From the NCBI GenBank assembly GCA_001580565.1, contig LRBF01000089.1:1-43216 (forward strand): a DNA stretch of 43,216 bases, in the 5' to 3' direction. Positions 33,401 through 41,255 of this stretch are shown here, piece after piece. Origin of the DNA: Caballeronia megalochromosomata. Lineage in GTDB: Bacteria; Pseudomonadota; Gammaproteobacteria; Burkholderiales; Burkholderiaceae. Numbering within the stretch: the stretch's first letter is position 1; every line of letters starts with the position of its first letter. Made by a program: the position numbers and the translations under genes. Under the pieces are notes generated by a model. It saw only the letters and a program-made list of their open reading frames with translations, searched no databases and was not told the DNA's origin.

Positions 33401-33643
33401 CTGCATGTAGAGCATGTCCTCGACGCCGTTGATCTGCTCTTCCAGCGGCGAGGCCACGGTCTCCGCGATCACCTTCGGGTTCGCGCCGGGATACTGCGCA
33501 TGCACGACGACCGAAGGCGGCACGACTTCCGGATACTCGGAGATCGGCAGCTTGAACATCGCGATAATGCCCGCGAGCAGCACGATCACCGATAGCACGC
33601 CCGCAAAGATCGGGCGATCGATGAAAAATTTGGATATGTTCAT
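30443..33643 (-). CDS. bpeF: RND multidrug efflux permease, HAE1 family (BpeF/CeoB/MexF-like)
   Basis: This inner-membrane proton/drug antiporter has 1066 residues, full length for the HAE1 family. It starts MNISKFFIDRPIFAGVLSVI, carries the periplasmic porter domain after the first helix, and has the proton-relay Asp residues in helix 4 (GIVVDDAIVVVENVER, near 403-418). The second half repeats the fold and ends with a short cytoplasmic tail. The sequence closely recalls MexF/BpeF/CeoB pumps, which expel chloramphenicol, trimethoprim and fluoroquinolones. Here, substrate range is inferred only from that family. It sits between the membrane fusion protein and the outer-membrane gene on one transcript. 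Confidence 0.95.
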   Translation of the reverse strand: MNISKFFIDRPIFAGVLSVIVLLAGIIAMFKLPISEYPEVVPPSVVVHAQYPGANPKVIAETVASPLEEQINGVEDMLYMQSQANSDGNLTTTVTFKLGTDPDKNTQLVQNRVNQALPRLPQDVQRLGVTTIKSSPTLTMVVHLNSPNGRYDMTYLRNYALINVKDRLERIAGVGEVQLWGSGDYSMRVWLDPQKVAQRGMTATDVVNAIREQNVQVAAGVIGGSPTLPNVPLQLNVNARGRLTSESEFRDIVLKTSPDGAVTHLSDVARVELAASEYGLRSLLDNKSAVAIAINQQPGANSLQISDEVRKTMKELKGDMPAGLEYQIVYDPTQFVRSSIEAVIHTLAEAIALVVLVVIIFLQTWRASIIPLLAVPVSIVGTFSLLLAFGFSINALSLFGMVLAIGIVVDDAIVVVENVERNIESGLSAREATYQAMREVSGPIIAIALTLVAVFVPLAFMSGLTGQFYKQFAMTIAISTVISAFNSLTLSPALAAMLLKGHDEPKDWLTRGMDRVFGGFFRGFNKVFHRGSDAYGKGVKNVINRKALMMVVYAVLLGGAVLMGKVVPGGFVPAQDKEYLISFAQLPNGASLDRTEGVIREMSDIALKQPGVESAVEFPGLSVNGFTNSSSAGIVFVTLKPFKERVHDKALSANAIAGALNQKYAGIKGSFIAVFPPPPVLGLGTLGGFKMQLEDRGALGYAALADATQAFIKRASQTPELGPTFSSYQINVPQLNVDLDRVKAKQLGVSVTDVFDTMQVYLGSLYVNDFNRFGRVYQVRVQADAPFRANPEDIGLLKTRNANGDMVPLSSLVKVTPTYGPEMVVRYNGYTAADINGGPAPGYSSGQAQAAAERIAAEVLPRGIKFEWTDLTYQQILAGNAALWVFPISVLLVFLVLAALYESLTLPLAVIMIVPMSILSALLGVWLTDGDNNIFTQIGLMVLVGLSAKNAILIVEFARELEMQGRSIVQAAIEASRLRLRPILMTSIAFIMGVVPLVLSTGAGSEMRHAMGVAVFFGMLGVTLFGLMLTPVFYVILRKLSRTEHVTDKHGSHPQMRGIGASVEAQ

Positions 33644-33674
33644 GACGGGTTCTGTCTGTTGCGGATGACGCGCA

Positions 33675-34877
33675 TCACTGAGCGGATGCCGTCTTCACGG
33701 CGGGCGCGGGCGCATCGGCGCTATCGTTCATCGCGACGTTGTTGGCCTTGATCACGTCGTTGGGACGCACGCGCTGCAAGCCGTTCACGACGATGCGCTC
33801 GCCCGGCTGCAGGCCCTTCGAGATGACGCGCAGACCTTCATGCGTCTGCCCGAGCGTCACTTCGCGGTACTGCACGCGGTTGTCCTTGTCGACGACCATC
33901 ACGTACTTCTTGTCCTGGTCGGTGCCAATGGCTTCGTCTTCCACGAGCACGGCCGGATGCGGCGTGCCGCCACCCACTTTCACGCGCGCATAGAGGCCCG
34001 GCACGAGCGTGCCGTCAGGATTGTTGAAGCGCGCGCGCACGCGGATCGTACCGGAGGTCGTATCGAGCCGGTTGTCGACGGAATCGACAACGCCCTCGCG
34101 CGAATAGCCATCTTCATTCGCGAGACCGAGCGACACCGGCACCGCGCTGCCCGCATCGCGGCCGAGATAGCGCAGGTACGTTTGTTCATCGACATCGAAC
34201 GATGCGTAGATCGGCGACACGGATACGAGCGTGGTCAGCAAAGGCGCATTCGCGCCCGTCGATACGATGTTGCCCACCGTGAGCTCCGCGCGCGACACGC
34301 GGCCCGCGACCGGCGCGACGATATGCGTATAGGTGAGATTGATCTTCGCGGTTTCGAGCGCAGCCTGCGCGGCCTTCAGGTTGGCGACGGCCTCGCGCGC
34401 GGCGTTCTGCTTCTCGTCGTAGTCGCGCTTGGCGATGGCGTTATCGGCGAGCAGACGTTCCGCGCGCGCGGCATCCGTCGACGTATAGCCGTTGCGCGCC
34501 TGTGCAGCCGCGAGCTGGGCCTGTGCGCGATCCACTTCGGCTTCGTAAGGGCGCGGGTCGATCGTGAAGAGCGGATCACCCTTCTTCACGAGCTGGCCGT
34601 CCTTGAAATGCACGGCGACGATCGTGCCCGGCACGAGCGGGCGAATGTCGACGTGATCGACCGCTTCGAGACGGCCCGAATAGCTCTGCCAGTCGGTGAT
34701 GGTCTTCGACACCACGGCCGCAACATCCACTTCCGTTGCGGTCGGACTGTGAGCGGCGGCTTTGGCTTCGTTCATCGCTGAATCGCCGTGACCGCGCAAG
34801 ACGGTATATCCGCCCGCGCCAGCGATGATCAGCGTCGCGCCTAGCGCGGCGTAGATGCGTTTGCGAGTGAAAGACAT
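33675..34877 (-). CDS. bpeE: RND efflux membrane fusion (periplasmic adaptor) protein (BpeE/CeoA-like)
   Basis: The adaptor links the pump to the outer-membrane channel. The 400-residue protein has an N-terminal membrane anchor (about residues 8-26) without a lipobox cysteine. Next come the biotinyl-lipoyl half-motifs (GRLEAVDHVDIRPLVPGTIV and THIVAPVAGRVSRAEL), an alpha-helical hairpin between them (about residues 108-180) and the beta-barrel and membrane-proximal domains. I chose the ATG at 34877, with GGAG upstream; an in-frame extension runs back into llpE and is a shadow. Order within the operon: llpE, bpeE, bpeF, oprC. Confidence 0.94.
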   Translation of the reverse strand: MSFTRKRIYAALGATLIIAGAGGYTVLRGHGDSAMNEAKAAAHSPTATEVDVAAVVSKTITDWQSYSGRLEAVDHVDIRPLVPGTIVAVHFKDGQLVKKGDPLFTIDPRPYEAEVDRAQAQLAAAQARNGYTSTDAARAERLLADNAIAKRDYDEKQNAAREAVANLKAAQAALETAKINLTYTHIVAPVAGRVSRAELTVGNIVSTGANAPLLTTLVSVSPIYASFDVDEQTYLRYLGRDAGSAVPVSLGLANEDGYSREGVVDSVDNRLDTTSGTIRVRARFNNPDGTLVPGLYARVKVGGGTPHPAVLVEDEAIGTDQDKKYVMVVDKDNRVQYREVTLGQTHEGLRVISKGLQPGERIVVNGLQRVRPNDVIKANNVAMNDSADAPAPAVKTASAQ

Positions 34878-34945
34878 GGTGAGAGGCTCCGGTTGATTTG
34901 AGATTGTTGTTGTCTGGTGCGTGGCTGGCGTGCCGTTTCTTGCGC

Positions 34946-35764
34946 TTACTTCGCGCGCCCAAGCCGCTTTCTGAAGAACGCGACGACGTCGGCGAGCGCA
35001 TCCGGATGCGCGGCGAGCGCCTGATGCGACGTCTTGCCATGACGCGTGACTTCGGTCGGCACGCCCGCGGCGATCAGCTCGCCCGCATATTTCTCGGCTT
35101 CGATATGCAGCAGGTCGTGCTCGGCGCTCGCGATGAGGGCGGCCGGCAGGCCGCCAAGGCGGCGCGATTCGAGCGGCGCGGCATACGGATGCAGGCGTTG
35201 CGAGGGATTCGGCAGATACGCGCGATACCACTGCGCGCATTCGCAGGCTTCGAAATCTGGGCACAGCACTTTGCGTTCGTCGGCGAGGCGCGTCATGCTC
35301 GGGTCGAGCAGCGGCGCGAGCAGCGCTTGCGCCGACATGCGAATATCGCCACGATCACGCGCGATGGCCGCGACGCAGGTCGCGAGATTGCCGCCCGCGT
35401 CGTGACCCGCGATGCCGATCCGCTGCGGGTCCGCGCGCTGCGCACGGGCATGCGCGATCGCCCACTGCGCCGCGCGATAGCCGTCTTCGGGCGCGGCGGG
35501 AAACGGAAATTTCGGCGCGAGCGAATAGCCGACCGACACGACCCACGCGGGCGTGTCGCGGGCGATGGTCGCAGCGGCGGTGTCCGCGTCATCGAGTCCG
35601 CCGCCAATAAAACCGCCGCCGTGGAAGTAAAGAACGATGGGCAGCACCGTGCCGTCCGACGCCGGACGATAACTGCGCAACGTGATCGGTTGCGCATGTC
35701 CCGTGATGTGCACATCCTCGATGCACAGGCGGGGGCTCGACTCCAGATCCAACAGTGATGCCAT
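34946..35764 (-). CDS. llpE: LlpE-like alpha/beta hydrolase of the efflux operon; nucleophile serine replaced
   Basis: The 272-residue protein has the hormone-sensitive-lipase type alpha/beta hydrolase fold: oxyanion motif HGGG (48-51), SLAPKFPFPAAPEDGY (81-95), and the charge-relay residues Asp217 (SAEHDLL) and His247 (TSHQAL). The nucleophile elbow, normally GDSAGG, reads GHDAGG at 120-125, so the catalytic serine is Asp122 (codon GAC). It may lack normal esterase activity. In Burkholderia, a lipase-like gene (llpE) is the first gene of the ceo/bpeEF efflux operons, with no clear role in resistance; the same order here supports the name. It is divergent from the LysR regulator. Confidence 0.9.
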   Translation of the reverse strand: MASLLDLESSPRLCIEDVHITGHAQPITLRSYRPASDGTVLPIVLYFHGGGFIGGGLDDADTAAATIARDTPAWVVSVGYSLAPKFPFPAAPEDGYRAAQWAIAHARAQRADPQRIGIAGHDAGGNLATCVAAIARDRGDIRMSAQALLAPLLDPSMTRLADERKVLCPDFEACECAQWYRAYLPNPSQRLHPYAAPLESRRLGGLPAALIASAEHDLLHIEAEKYAGELIAAGVPTEVTRHGKTSHQALAAHPDALADVVAFFRKRLGRAK

Positions 35765-35876
35765 GGTTATTCTCGGTGCATGGCCCGTGCTGCAAGGCCT
35801 TCACGCATAAGTTGCGATGCTGCGAATTCTGGAGTCCGCGCCTTTTTTAATAAATGCCTATAATCCGGCAACACAA

Positions 35877-35927
35877 TTCGGTCGCACCGAACAATCGTGG
35901 TTATCCCTTGCGATTGTTTATTCGGTC
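35877..35927. promoter_or_regulatory. Palindromic operator-like elements between llpE and the LysR gene
   Basis: TTCGGT-CGC-ACCGAA is a perfect 6-bp inverted repeat at 35877-35891 and includes a T-N11-A (35878-35890), the LysR-box pattern. AACAATCG (35890-35897) is repeated inverted as CGATTGTT (35911-35918). ATTCGGTC recurs directly at 35876-35883 and 35920-35927. A TATAAT at 35859-35864 lies beside the cluster. Confidence 0.6.
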
Positions 35928-35982
35928 ATTTTTTAGCGCACGCTTAATTGATCGTGTCGCTAAGCAAGGAAGGTGAGAGAAC

Positions 35983-36993
35983 ATGGATCGGCTACAAGCA
36001 ATGCAGGTCTTCACCCGCGTCGTCGACACCAACAGCTTTTCCCGCGCCGCGGACACGCTCAATCTGCCGCGCGCCTCGGTCACGACGATCATTCAGAATC
36101 TGGAATCGCATCTGAACGTTCGCCTGCTCCAGCGCACGACACGCAGGCTCAACCTCACGCCCGACGGGGCCGCGTATTACGAGCGCTGCGTGCGCATCCT
36201 CGCGGACATCGAGGAAGCGGAAGGCTCGTTCTCGAACAATGGCAAGGGTCCGCACGGCAAGCTGCGCGTGGATATGCCGGGCGCGATCGGGCGGCTCATC
36301 GTGATGCCGCAGCTCTGCGATTTCCACACGCGCTATCCGGACATCGAACTGATGATGGGCTTCGGCGACAAGCCGGTCGATCTCATTCAGGAAGGCGTCG
36401 ATTGCGTGATTCGCGTGGGCACGCTGCAGGATTCGAGTCTCGTTGCGCGGCGCATTGGCGTGTTCCAGGGCGTGACGGTCGCGGCCCCGCAGTATCTCGA
36501 ACGTAACGGCACGCCGAAAACGATCGAGGATTTGCAGAATCACACGGCGGTGAATTATTTTTCGAGCCGCACGGGACGCGTCATGGATATGGACTTCGTC
36601 ATCGACGATGAGACCATCGAAGTGAAGATGCGCGGCATGATCGCGGTGAACGACGCCGAAGCGTACCTGAGCTGCGGGCTCAAGGGCGTCGGCATCATTC
36701 AGGTGCCGCGCTTCATGGCGTTGCCGCATCTGCGCGCGGGCGAGCTTGTGGAGGTGCTGCCGCAATGGAACCCGCTGCCGATGCCGATTTCCGCGGTGTA
36801 TCCGCATAACCGGCATCTGTCGCCGAAGGTGCGGGTATTCGTCGACTGGGCGGCGGAGTTGTTCGAACGCTGCCCGCTTCTGCAAGGCCAGAAGGATGCG
36901 GAAGAGCGCTGCCTGCCGACGAGCACGTCATCGCCAACCATCGTGCGGCATGGCACGCCGGAAGTCGCGGGCACCGAGGATGTCATTGCATAG
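35983..36993 (+). CDS. bpeT: LysR-type transcriptional regulator (BpeT/CeoR-like)
   Basis: The 336-residue protein has the N-terminal winged helix-turn-helix (MDRLQAMQVFTRVVDTNSFS; about residues 1-60) and the periplasmic-binding-protein-like effector domain (about 90-300). The C-terminal 35 residues extend beyond most relatives. A purine-rich site (AAGGAAGGTGAG) lies just before the ATG. The gene is divergent from llpE-bpeE-bpeF-oprC with a 218-base shared region containing palindromes, the layout of bpeT or ceoR, which activate their pump operon in response to drugs. This one probably controls the same operon and itself. Confidence 0.93.
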   Translation: MDRLQAMQVFTRVVDTNSFSRAADTLNLPRASVTTIIQNLESHLNVRLLQRTTRRLNLTPDGAAYYERCVRILADIEEAEGSFSNNGKGPHGKLRVDMPGAIGRLIVMPQLCDFHTRYPDIELMMGFGDKPVDLIQEGVDCVIRVGTLQDSSLVARRIGVFQGVTVAAPQYLERNGTPKTIEDLQNHTAVNYFSSRTGRVMDMDFVIDDETIEVKMRGMIAVNDAEAYLSCGLKGVGIIQVPRFMALPHLRAGELVEVLPQWNPLPMPISAVYPHNRHLSPKVRVFVDWAAELFERCPLLQGQKDAEERCLPTSTSSPTIVRHGTPEVAGTEDVIA

Positions 36994-37220
36994 CTGATGA
37001 TCTGCCGGGGCGGCGCTACAAGCGGATTTAACACGCCCGCAAACGCCCGCCCATCAAGCCTTCCCGCGATTATTCGCCGAAATCGATAAATCTATTCGCT
37101 GATCCGGCATTTATCCGCGTCTACCGCGCGACTACATTCCCTTCTAACGCAGCGTGCTCATCCGTCGATTGCAATCCGCATTTGCCCGCACGTTGCATCG
37201 GAACGAAAGGAGTCGCACGC

Positions 37221-37592
37221 ATGAAACAGCTCATCACGGGGTTCTCGCTCGCAGCCATCTCCGCTGTCGTCACGACCACGGCTTTCGCGGAAAGCGGCCA
37301 GGGTATCGGTCATGCAGGCGCGTATCAGGTTCAGACGCAATCGCAAGCAAGCGCTGGTGATACGCCCAAGACGCGCGCGCAAGTGCGTGCAGAACTCGTT
37401 GCCGCCTATTCGAACGGCTCGCTGCCGGCACTGAACCGTAACTCGTATCCGGAACGCAGCATGTGGGGCGATGCCGTTGCCGCGCAAAGCGAGCAACGCG
37501 CACACGATGCGGCGCAAGCAGAAGCGCGCAACCGTGAGATCGTCGAGTACGCCAACGGCTCGGCGACGCAAGGCAACGTGACGGCGCGCTGA
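37221..37592 (+). CDS. DUF4148 domain secreted protein
   Basis: The 123-residue protein has a signal peptide (MKQLITGFSLAAISAVVTTT with cleavage near AFA-ES, residue 25) and is exported. The TRAQVRAELVAAYSNGSLPALNRNSYPE segment (quoted in parts: TRAQVRAELVAAY, NSYPE) is the DUF4148 signature, very common in Burkholderiaceae and of unknown function. The start at 37221 has AAAGGAG eight bases upstream; an earlier ATG would bury the signal peptide. A 49-codon ORF follows 33 bases later, then a strong terminator. Confidence 0.9.
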   Translation: MKQLITGFSLAAISAVVTTTAFAESGQGIGHAGAYQVQTQSQASAGDTPKTRAQVRAELVAAYSNGSLPALNRNSYPERSMWGDAVAAQSEQRAHDAAQAEARNREIVEYANGSATQGNVTAR

Positions 37593-37625
37593 GCACGCCG
37601 CAAGAAAAGAATTCAAGAGGTCATC

Positions 37626-37775
37626 ATGTTCGAAAACACGTCACTCGATCAGTTCTCGTTGCTCGACGAACTTCCATCGCTCACGCCGGTGTGGCATCCG
37701 TTCACGCAACACGCCGCGCATGCGTCGGCCGTCGCGCAAGAGACGAAACAGGACAGTACCGAACGTTCGCATTGA
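37626..37775 (+). CDS. 49-residue hypothetical protein
   Basis: This small ORF begins MFENTSLDQFSLLDELPSLT, with an acidic, amphipathic first half, a TPVWHPFTQH middle and a polar tail ending in RSH. AGAGG six bases before the ATG is a good ribosome site. It lies 33 bases after the DUF4148 gene and 10 bases before a strong terminator, so it is likely the last gene of that transcript. I do not recognise a family. Confidence 0.55.
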   Translation: MFENTSLDQFSLLDELPSLTPVWHPFTQHAAHASAVAQETKQDSTERSH

Positions 37776-37785
37776 GCGTGACATG

Positions 37786-37820
37786 AAAGGCGCGGACAAA
37801 AATCCGCGCCTTTTTTCTTT
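37786..37820. terminator. Bidirectional Rho-independent terminator (DUF4148 transcript and nrdJ)
   Basis: An 11-bp perfect stem (AAAGGCGCGGA / TCCGCGCCTTT) is followed on the plus strand by TTTTTTCTTT. On the minus strand it lies just after the nrdJ stop. The two transcription units converge here. Confidence 0.88.
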
Positions 37821-37824
37821 CAAC

Positions 37825-40347
37825 TCAACCGCACGCGCCGATTTCGCCGCATGCCGTGCAGAAGTCGCAGCCATCCTTGCGGATCACTGCGTTCGCACCG
37901 CACGTCGCGCATTTCCGGCCATGCATCAGGGGAAGGCTATGCGGATCGATTTCGCCTTGCGCGACACCCTCGGATACTTCTTCGCGTTCATCGGCTATAG
38001 CTACCGGATGCGGCGCGCAATCGGCGCCCTTGCGCGCAAGCACGCGCGACGGTACCTGGTCGCCTTCTGCGTCGAGAAAACCTCGACGATAAAGAATCTG
38101 CTGGATCGCATACGCTAGCGCGGCGACTTCCGAATCGTGCCAGCGCGGACTGCGATGTCCGTCGAGCCGTTCGACATCGCCGAGACGCACCTGTCCGCGA
38201 TCCCACGACACCTTGCGCATGTCCTGCAGCGTGCGCGCCGCGAAACCGCCGCGCGCGGCCAGCGACAGCGAGCGCATGGTCGCCGTGATCCATTGCTGCG
38301 ATTCGTCGCGCTGCCCCGTGGGAATGAAAAACTCGATGGGCCGCTCGATCGTCACATCCTCGCCGCCGATTCGCCCCGTCACTTCGATGAACGACACCGC
38401 GAGATAAAGCGACTTCTTTCCCGCCTGCGTCAGATATTCGACCTTCTCGATGATCGCGGGCAACTCCCCTCTCGGCCGATGATCGATCGCGATGCGCAAC
38501 GGATCGAGATCGAGGTCGGGATCTGGTGAATCGCTCGGCGTCTCGGCGGGCGTGACCGAGAGCACCGCGCCCAGGGTCTCGTTCGGCCGATACGTTGCGA
38601 GCCCCTTCAGTCCGCGCCGCCACGCTTCGAAATAGAGATCCTGAAACTTGTCGAACGGATAATCGGCGGGTACGTTCACGGTCTTCGAAATCGACGTATC
38701 GACGAACGGTTGCACCGCCGCCATCATCTCCATGTGATCGTGCGCGGACATCTCCAGTGCGCTGACGAAGTACTCGGGCAGCGCGTTCACGTCACCGCCC
38801 ATCTCGCGATAGAGCCGATACGCGTGATCTTCGACGGCGAAGGTCTGACGCGAGCCGTCCGCCATGCGCTTGGTGCGCTGATACGTCCAGGAGAACGCGG
38901 GCTCGATGCCGTTCGATGCATTGTCCGCGAATGCGAGGCTCACGGTGCCCGTTGGCGCGATAGACAGCAGATGACTGTTGCGGATGCCGTGCTCGCGTAT
39001 CGCGCTCTTGATGTCTTCGGGCAAGCGCGACGCGAACGTGCCCTCCTCCAGATAGCGCTTCGCATCGAAGAGCGGAAACTTGCCGCGCTCTTTCGCGAGC
39101 TCGACCGATGCGCGATACGCCTCGTCGCGCATCGTGCGCGCGACGCGTGCGGAGAAATCGCGCCCTTCCTGCTCGTCATAGCGCAGACCGAGCATCACGA
39201 GCGTATCGCCGAGGCCGGTGAAGCCCACGCCGATGCGGCGCTTGGCCGCCGCTTCGCGCGCCTGTTCGTCGAGTGGCCAGAGCGTGACGTCGAGCACGTC
39301 GTCGAGAAAGCGCACTTGCAGGCGCGTGGTGCGTGCAAGACCGTCCCAGTCGAACGATGGCGCGCCGCCGCGCATCTGCGCGAACGGATCGTGCACGAAG
39401 CGCGTGAGGTTGAGCGGACCGAGATTGCAACAGCCGTATGCGGGTAACGGCTGTTCGCCGCAGGGATTGGTCGCGCGAATCGCTTCGATCGCGCGCAGAT
39501 TGTTGTCGTCGTTCATGCGCGACATGAACACGACGCCCGGCTCGGCGACATCGTAGGTCGAGCGCATGATCGTGTTCCATACTTCGCGCGCCTGCACTTC
39601 TCGATACACCCAAAGGCCATCCTCGCGCTGATGCATGTCCTCGGCTGCACGCTGCGCCGGCGAAGGCTCGGCCTTGTGCACGAGTTGCCAGGTGGCGTCA
39701 TCGGCGACGGCCTGCATGAATTCGTCGGTCACCGCGACCGATACATTGAAATTGTTCCAGCGCCCTTTCGTATGTTTTGCCGCGATGAATTCGAGCAGAT
39801 CGGGATGCGAGCAATCGAGAATGCCCATTTGCGCGCCGCGCCGCGAGCCGGCGCTCTCGACCGTGCGGCACGACGCATCGAACACATCCATGTAGCTGCA
39901 TGGACCCGATGCCGCCGATCCCGTCGAATGCACGCGCGCGCCGCGCGGCCGGATCGCGGAAAAGTTATAGCCGACGCCGCCACCGCGACGCATCGTCTCG
40001 GCGGCCTGCAACAGCGCGACATAGATGCCGGGCAAGCCGTTGCTGTCGACGCCCTGTATCGCATCGCCGACCGGCTGCACGAAGCAATTGATGAGCGTCG
40101 CGTCGATGCCCGCGCCGGCCGCGCTCATGATGCGGCCCGCACCGAGCGCGCCGCGCCTGAAATTCTCGACGAACTCCGCTTCGATCTTCGCGCGGGCTTC
40201 CTTCGGCTCGGCCAGCGCGACACCGCGCGCCACGCGCCGGTATATGTCTTCGACGCGCGTCTCGTCGCCCTTGGCATACTTTTCGAGCATCACGTCGATG
40301 GAGAACTGCTGCGGTGCGAGAGCGGTGCTGGGATTGTCTTCGGCCAT
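37825..40347 (-). CDS. nrdJ: Adenosylcobalamin-dependent (class II) ribonucleotide reductase
   Basis: This enzyme reduces ribonucleotides to deoxyribonucleotides with adenosylcobalamin as radical source, in or without oxygen. The 840-residue protein has the ten-strand barrel signatures: RIMSAAGAGIDATLINCFVQ (first redox Cys), ATNPCGEQPLPAYGCCNLG near residue 292 (NxCxE active site), IAPTGTVSLAFADNASNGIE and the C-terminal Cys-rich tail CATCGANAVIRKDGCDFC ending GEIGACG. The chain is unsplit, unlike nrdJa/nrdJb of Pseudomonas. The ATG at 40347 matches the family start; the frame stays open upstream but there is no family sequence there. It consumes the cofactor made by the cob genes in this window and is divergent from mobB. 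Confidence 0.94.
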   Translation of the reverse strand: MAEDNPSTALAPQQFSIDVMLEKYAKGDETRVEDIYRRVARGVALAEPKEARAKIEAEFVENFRRGALGAGRIMSAAGAGIDATLINCFVQPVGDAIQGVDSNGLPGIYVALLQAAETMRRGGGVGYNFSAIRPRGARVHSTGSAASGPCSYMDVFDASCRTVESAGSRRGAQMGILDCSHPDLLEFIAAKHTKGRWNNFNVSVAVTDEFMQAVADDATWQLVHKAEPSPAQRAAEDMHQREDGLWVYREVQAREVWNTIMRSTYDVAEPGVVFMSRMNDDNNLRAIEAIRATNPCGEQPLPAYGCCNLGPLNLTRFVHDPFAQMRGGAPSFDWDGLARTTRLQVRFLDDVLDVTLWPLDEQAREAAAKRRIGVGFTGLGDTLVMLGLRYDEQEGRDFSARVARTMRDEAYRASVELAKERGKFPLFDAKRYLEEGTFASRLPEDIKSAIREHGIRNSHLLSIAPTGTVSLAFADNASNGIEPAFSWTYQRTKRMADGSRQTFAVEDHAYRLYREMGGDVNALPEYFVSALEMSAHDHMEMMAAVQPFVDTSISKTVNVPADYPFDKFQDLYFEAWRRGLKGLATYRPNETLGAVLSVTPAETPSDSPDPDLDLDPLRIAIDHRPRGELPAIIEKVEYLTQAGKKSLYLAVSFIEVTGRIGGEDVTIERPIEFFIPTGQRDESQQWITATMRSLSLAARGGFAARTLQDMRKVSWDRGQVRLGDVERLDGHRSPRWHDSEVAALAYAIQQILYRRGFLDAEGDQVPSRVLARKGADCAPHPVAIADEREEVSEGVAQGEIDPHSLPLMHGRKCATCGANAVIRKDGCDFCTACGEIGACG

Positions 40348-40521
40348 GTCGGAGATCCTGTGATTGCTGAGCGTTCGCGCGATGGGGTCGGACACGCGTT
40401 GCGCGCGCTGGCATGAACTGCCGCAAAGGCAATGCCCGACGATAGCGCGATTTCTCCCCGCTCGCCATCGAACCGTTAAACTCGCCTGATCGAAACCCAT
40501 GACAATCCGCCGACCATTCGC

Positions 40522-41064
40522 ATGAATTCGCGTCATCCGCCGCTCTTCGGCATTTCGGGCCGCTCGGGCCAGGGCAAGACCACCTTGATTGAAGCGCTGC
40601 TGCCGTGGCTGCGCGAACGCGGCCTCACGGTCAACGTCATCAAGCACAGTCATCACTCGATCGAACTCGAACCGCCGGGCAAGGACAGTGCGCGCTTTCG
40701 CCGCGCGGGCGCGGGGGAAGTGCTGATCGCATCGCCTTACCGGTATGCGATCGTGCGTGAACTGGACGGCGAGCCCGAGCCGCCGCTTGCCGAACTGGCT
40801 GCGCGGCTGTCGCACGCGGACCTCGTGATCGTCGAAGGATTCGCGCGCGAAGCGATGCCACGGCTCGAAGTCGTGCGGCCCTCGGTGGGCCGCGATCCCC
40901 TCTACAAGACCGATGTCGATATCGTTGCAATCGCAACCGACGATGCCGCCGCGATCGAGTCGAGCCTGCCGATGCTCGATCTGAACGACATCGCGGGCAT
41001 CGGCGCGTTCATCTGCGCGCGCGTGGGCATCGTACTGAAGGATCAGCTCGCCGCGAGGCCGTGA
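40522..41064 (+). CDS. mobB: Molybdopterin-guanine dinucleotide biosynthesis protein MobB
   Basis: MobB is a GTP-binding adaptor that works with MobA in attaching GMP to molybdopterin. The 180-residue protein starts with LFGISGRSGQGKTTLIEALL (P-loop GRSGQGKTT, residues 13-21) and keeps the TVNVIKHSHH segment (about 36-45) and ADLVIVEGFAREAMPRLEV (about 98-116), as the family does. Length is normal. No mobA or moa gene is beside it. Its 3' end overlaps the end of the convergent DUF2783 gene by 22 bases. Confidence 0.93.
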   Translation: MNSRHPPLFGISGRSGQGKTTLIEALLPWLRERGLTVNVIKHSHHSIELEPPGKDSARFRRAGAGEVLIASPYRYAIVRELDGEPEPPLAELAARLSHADLVIVEGFAREAMPRLEVVRPSVGRDPLYKTDVDIVAIATDDAAAIESSLPMLDLNDIAGIGAFICARVGIVLKDQLAARP

Positions 41065-41255
41065 CGGGCCATCGCCAGCGCGTCTTTCAGCACGTCGTCA
41101 TCGCCGATATGGTTCGCGAGCAGCAGCACGAGCTTCGCGTTGAGCATGTGGCTCGCTTCGTCGGAGTGTCCGTTGTGCGTATCGATGAGGCGCTCGTAGA
41201 ACGCATCGTGATCGGCGATATTCAGTTCGAGATTGAGCTTCATACGATTCATCAT
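41043..41255 (-). CDS. DUF2783 protein, partner of the FAD hydroxylase
   Basis: The small product reads MMNRMKLNLELNIADHDAFY and continues with ERLIDTHNGHSDEASHMLNA and KLVLLLANHIGDDDVLKDAL, the DUF2783 pattern: one compact helical domain of unknown function. DUF2783 genes often follow aromatic-ring FAD hydroxylases, as here. Three in-frame ATGs (41255, 41252, 41243) are possible. The first overlaps the hydroxylase stop as ATGA and suggests coupled translation; the last has GGATGA at a fair distance. The 3' end overlaps mobB. Confidence 0.88.
   Translation of the reverse strand: MMNRMKLNLELNIADHDAFYERLIDTHNGHSDEASHMLNAKLVLLLANHIGDDDVLKDALAMARHGLAAS

Noticed and set aside
33675..35264. 529-residue form of the membrane fusion protein
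   Set aside because: The extra 129 residues lie antisense-free but out of frame over llpE and are Arg-rich; the ATG at 34877 has a ribosome site and a proper membrane anchor.
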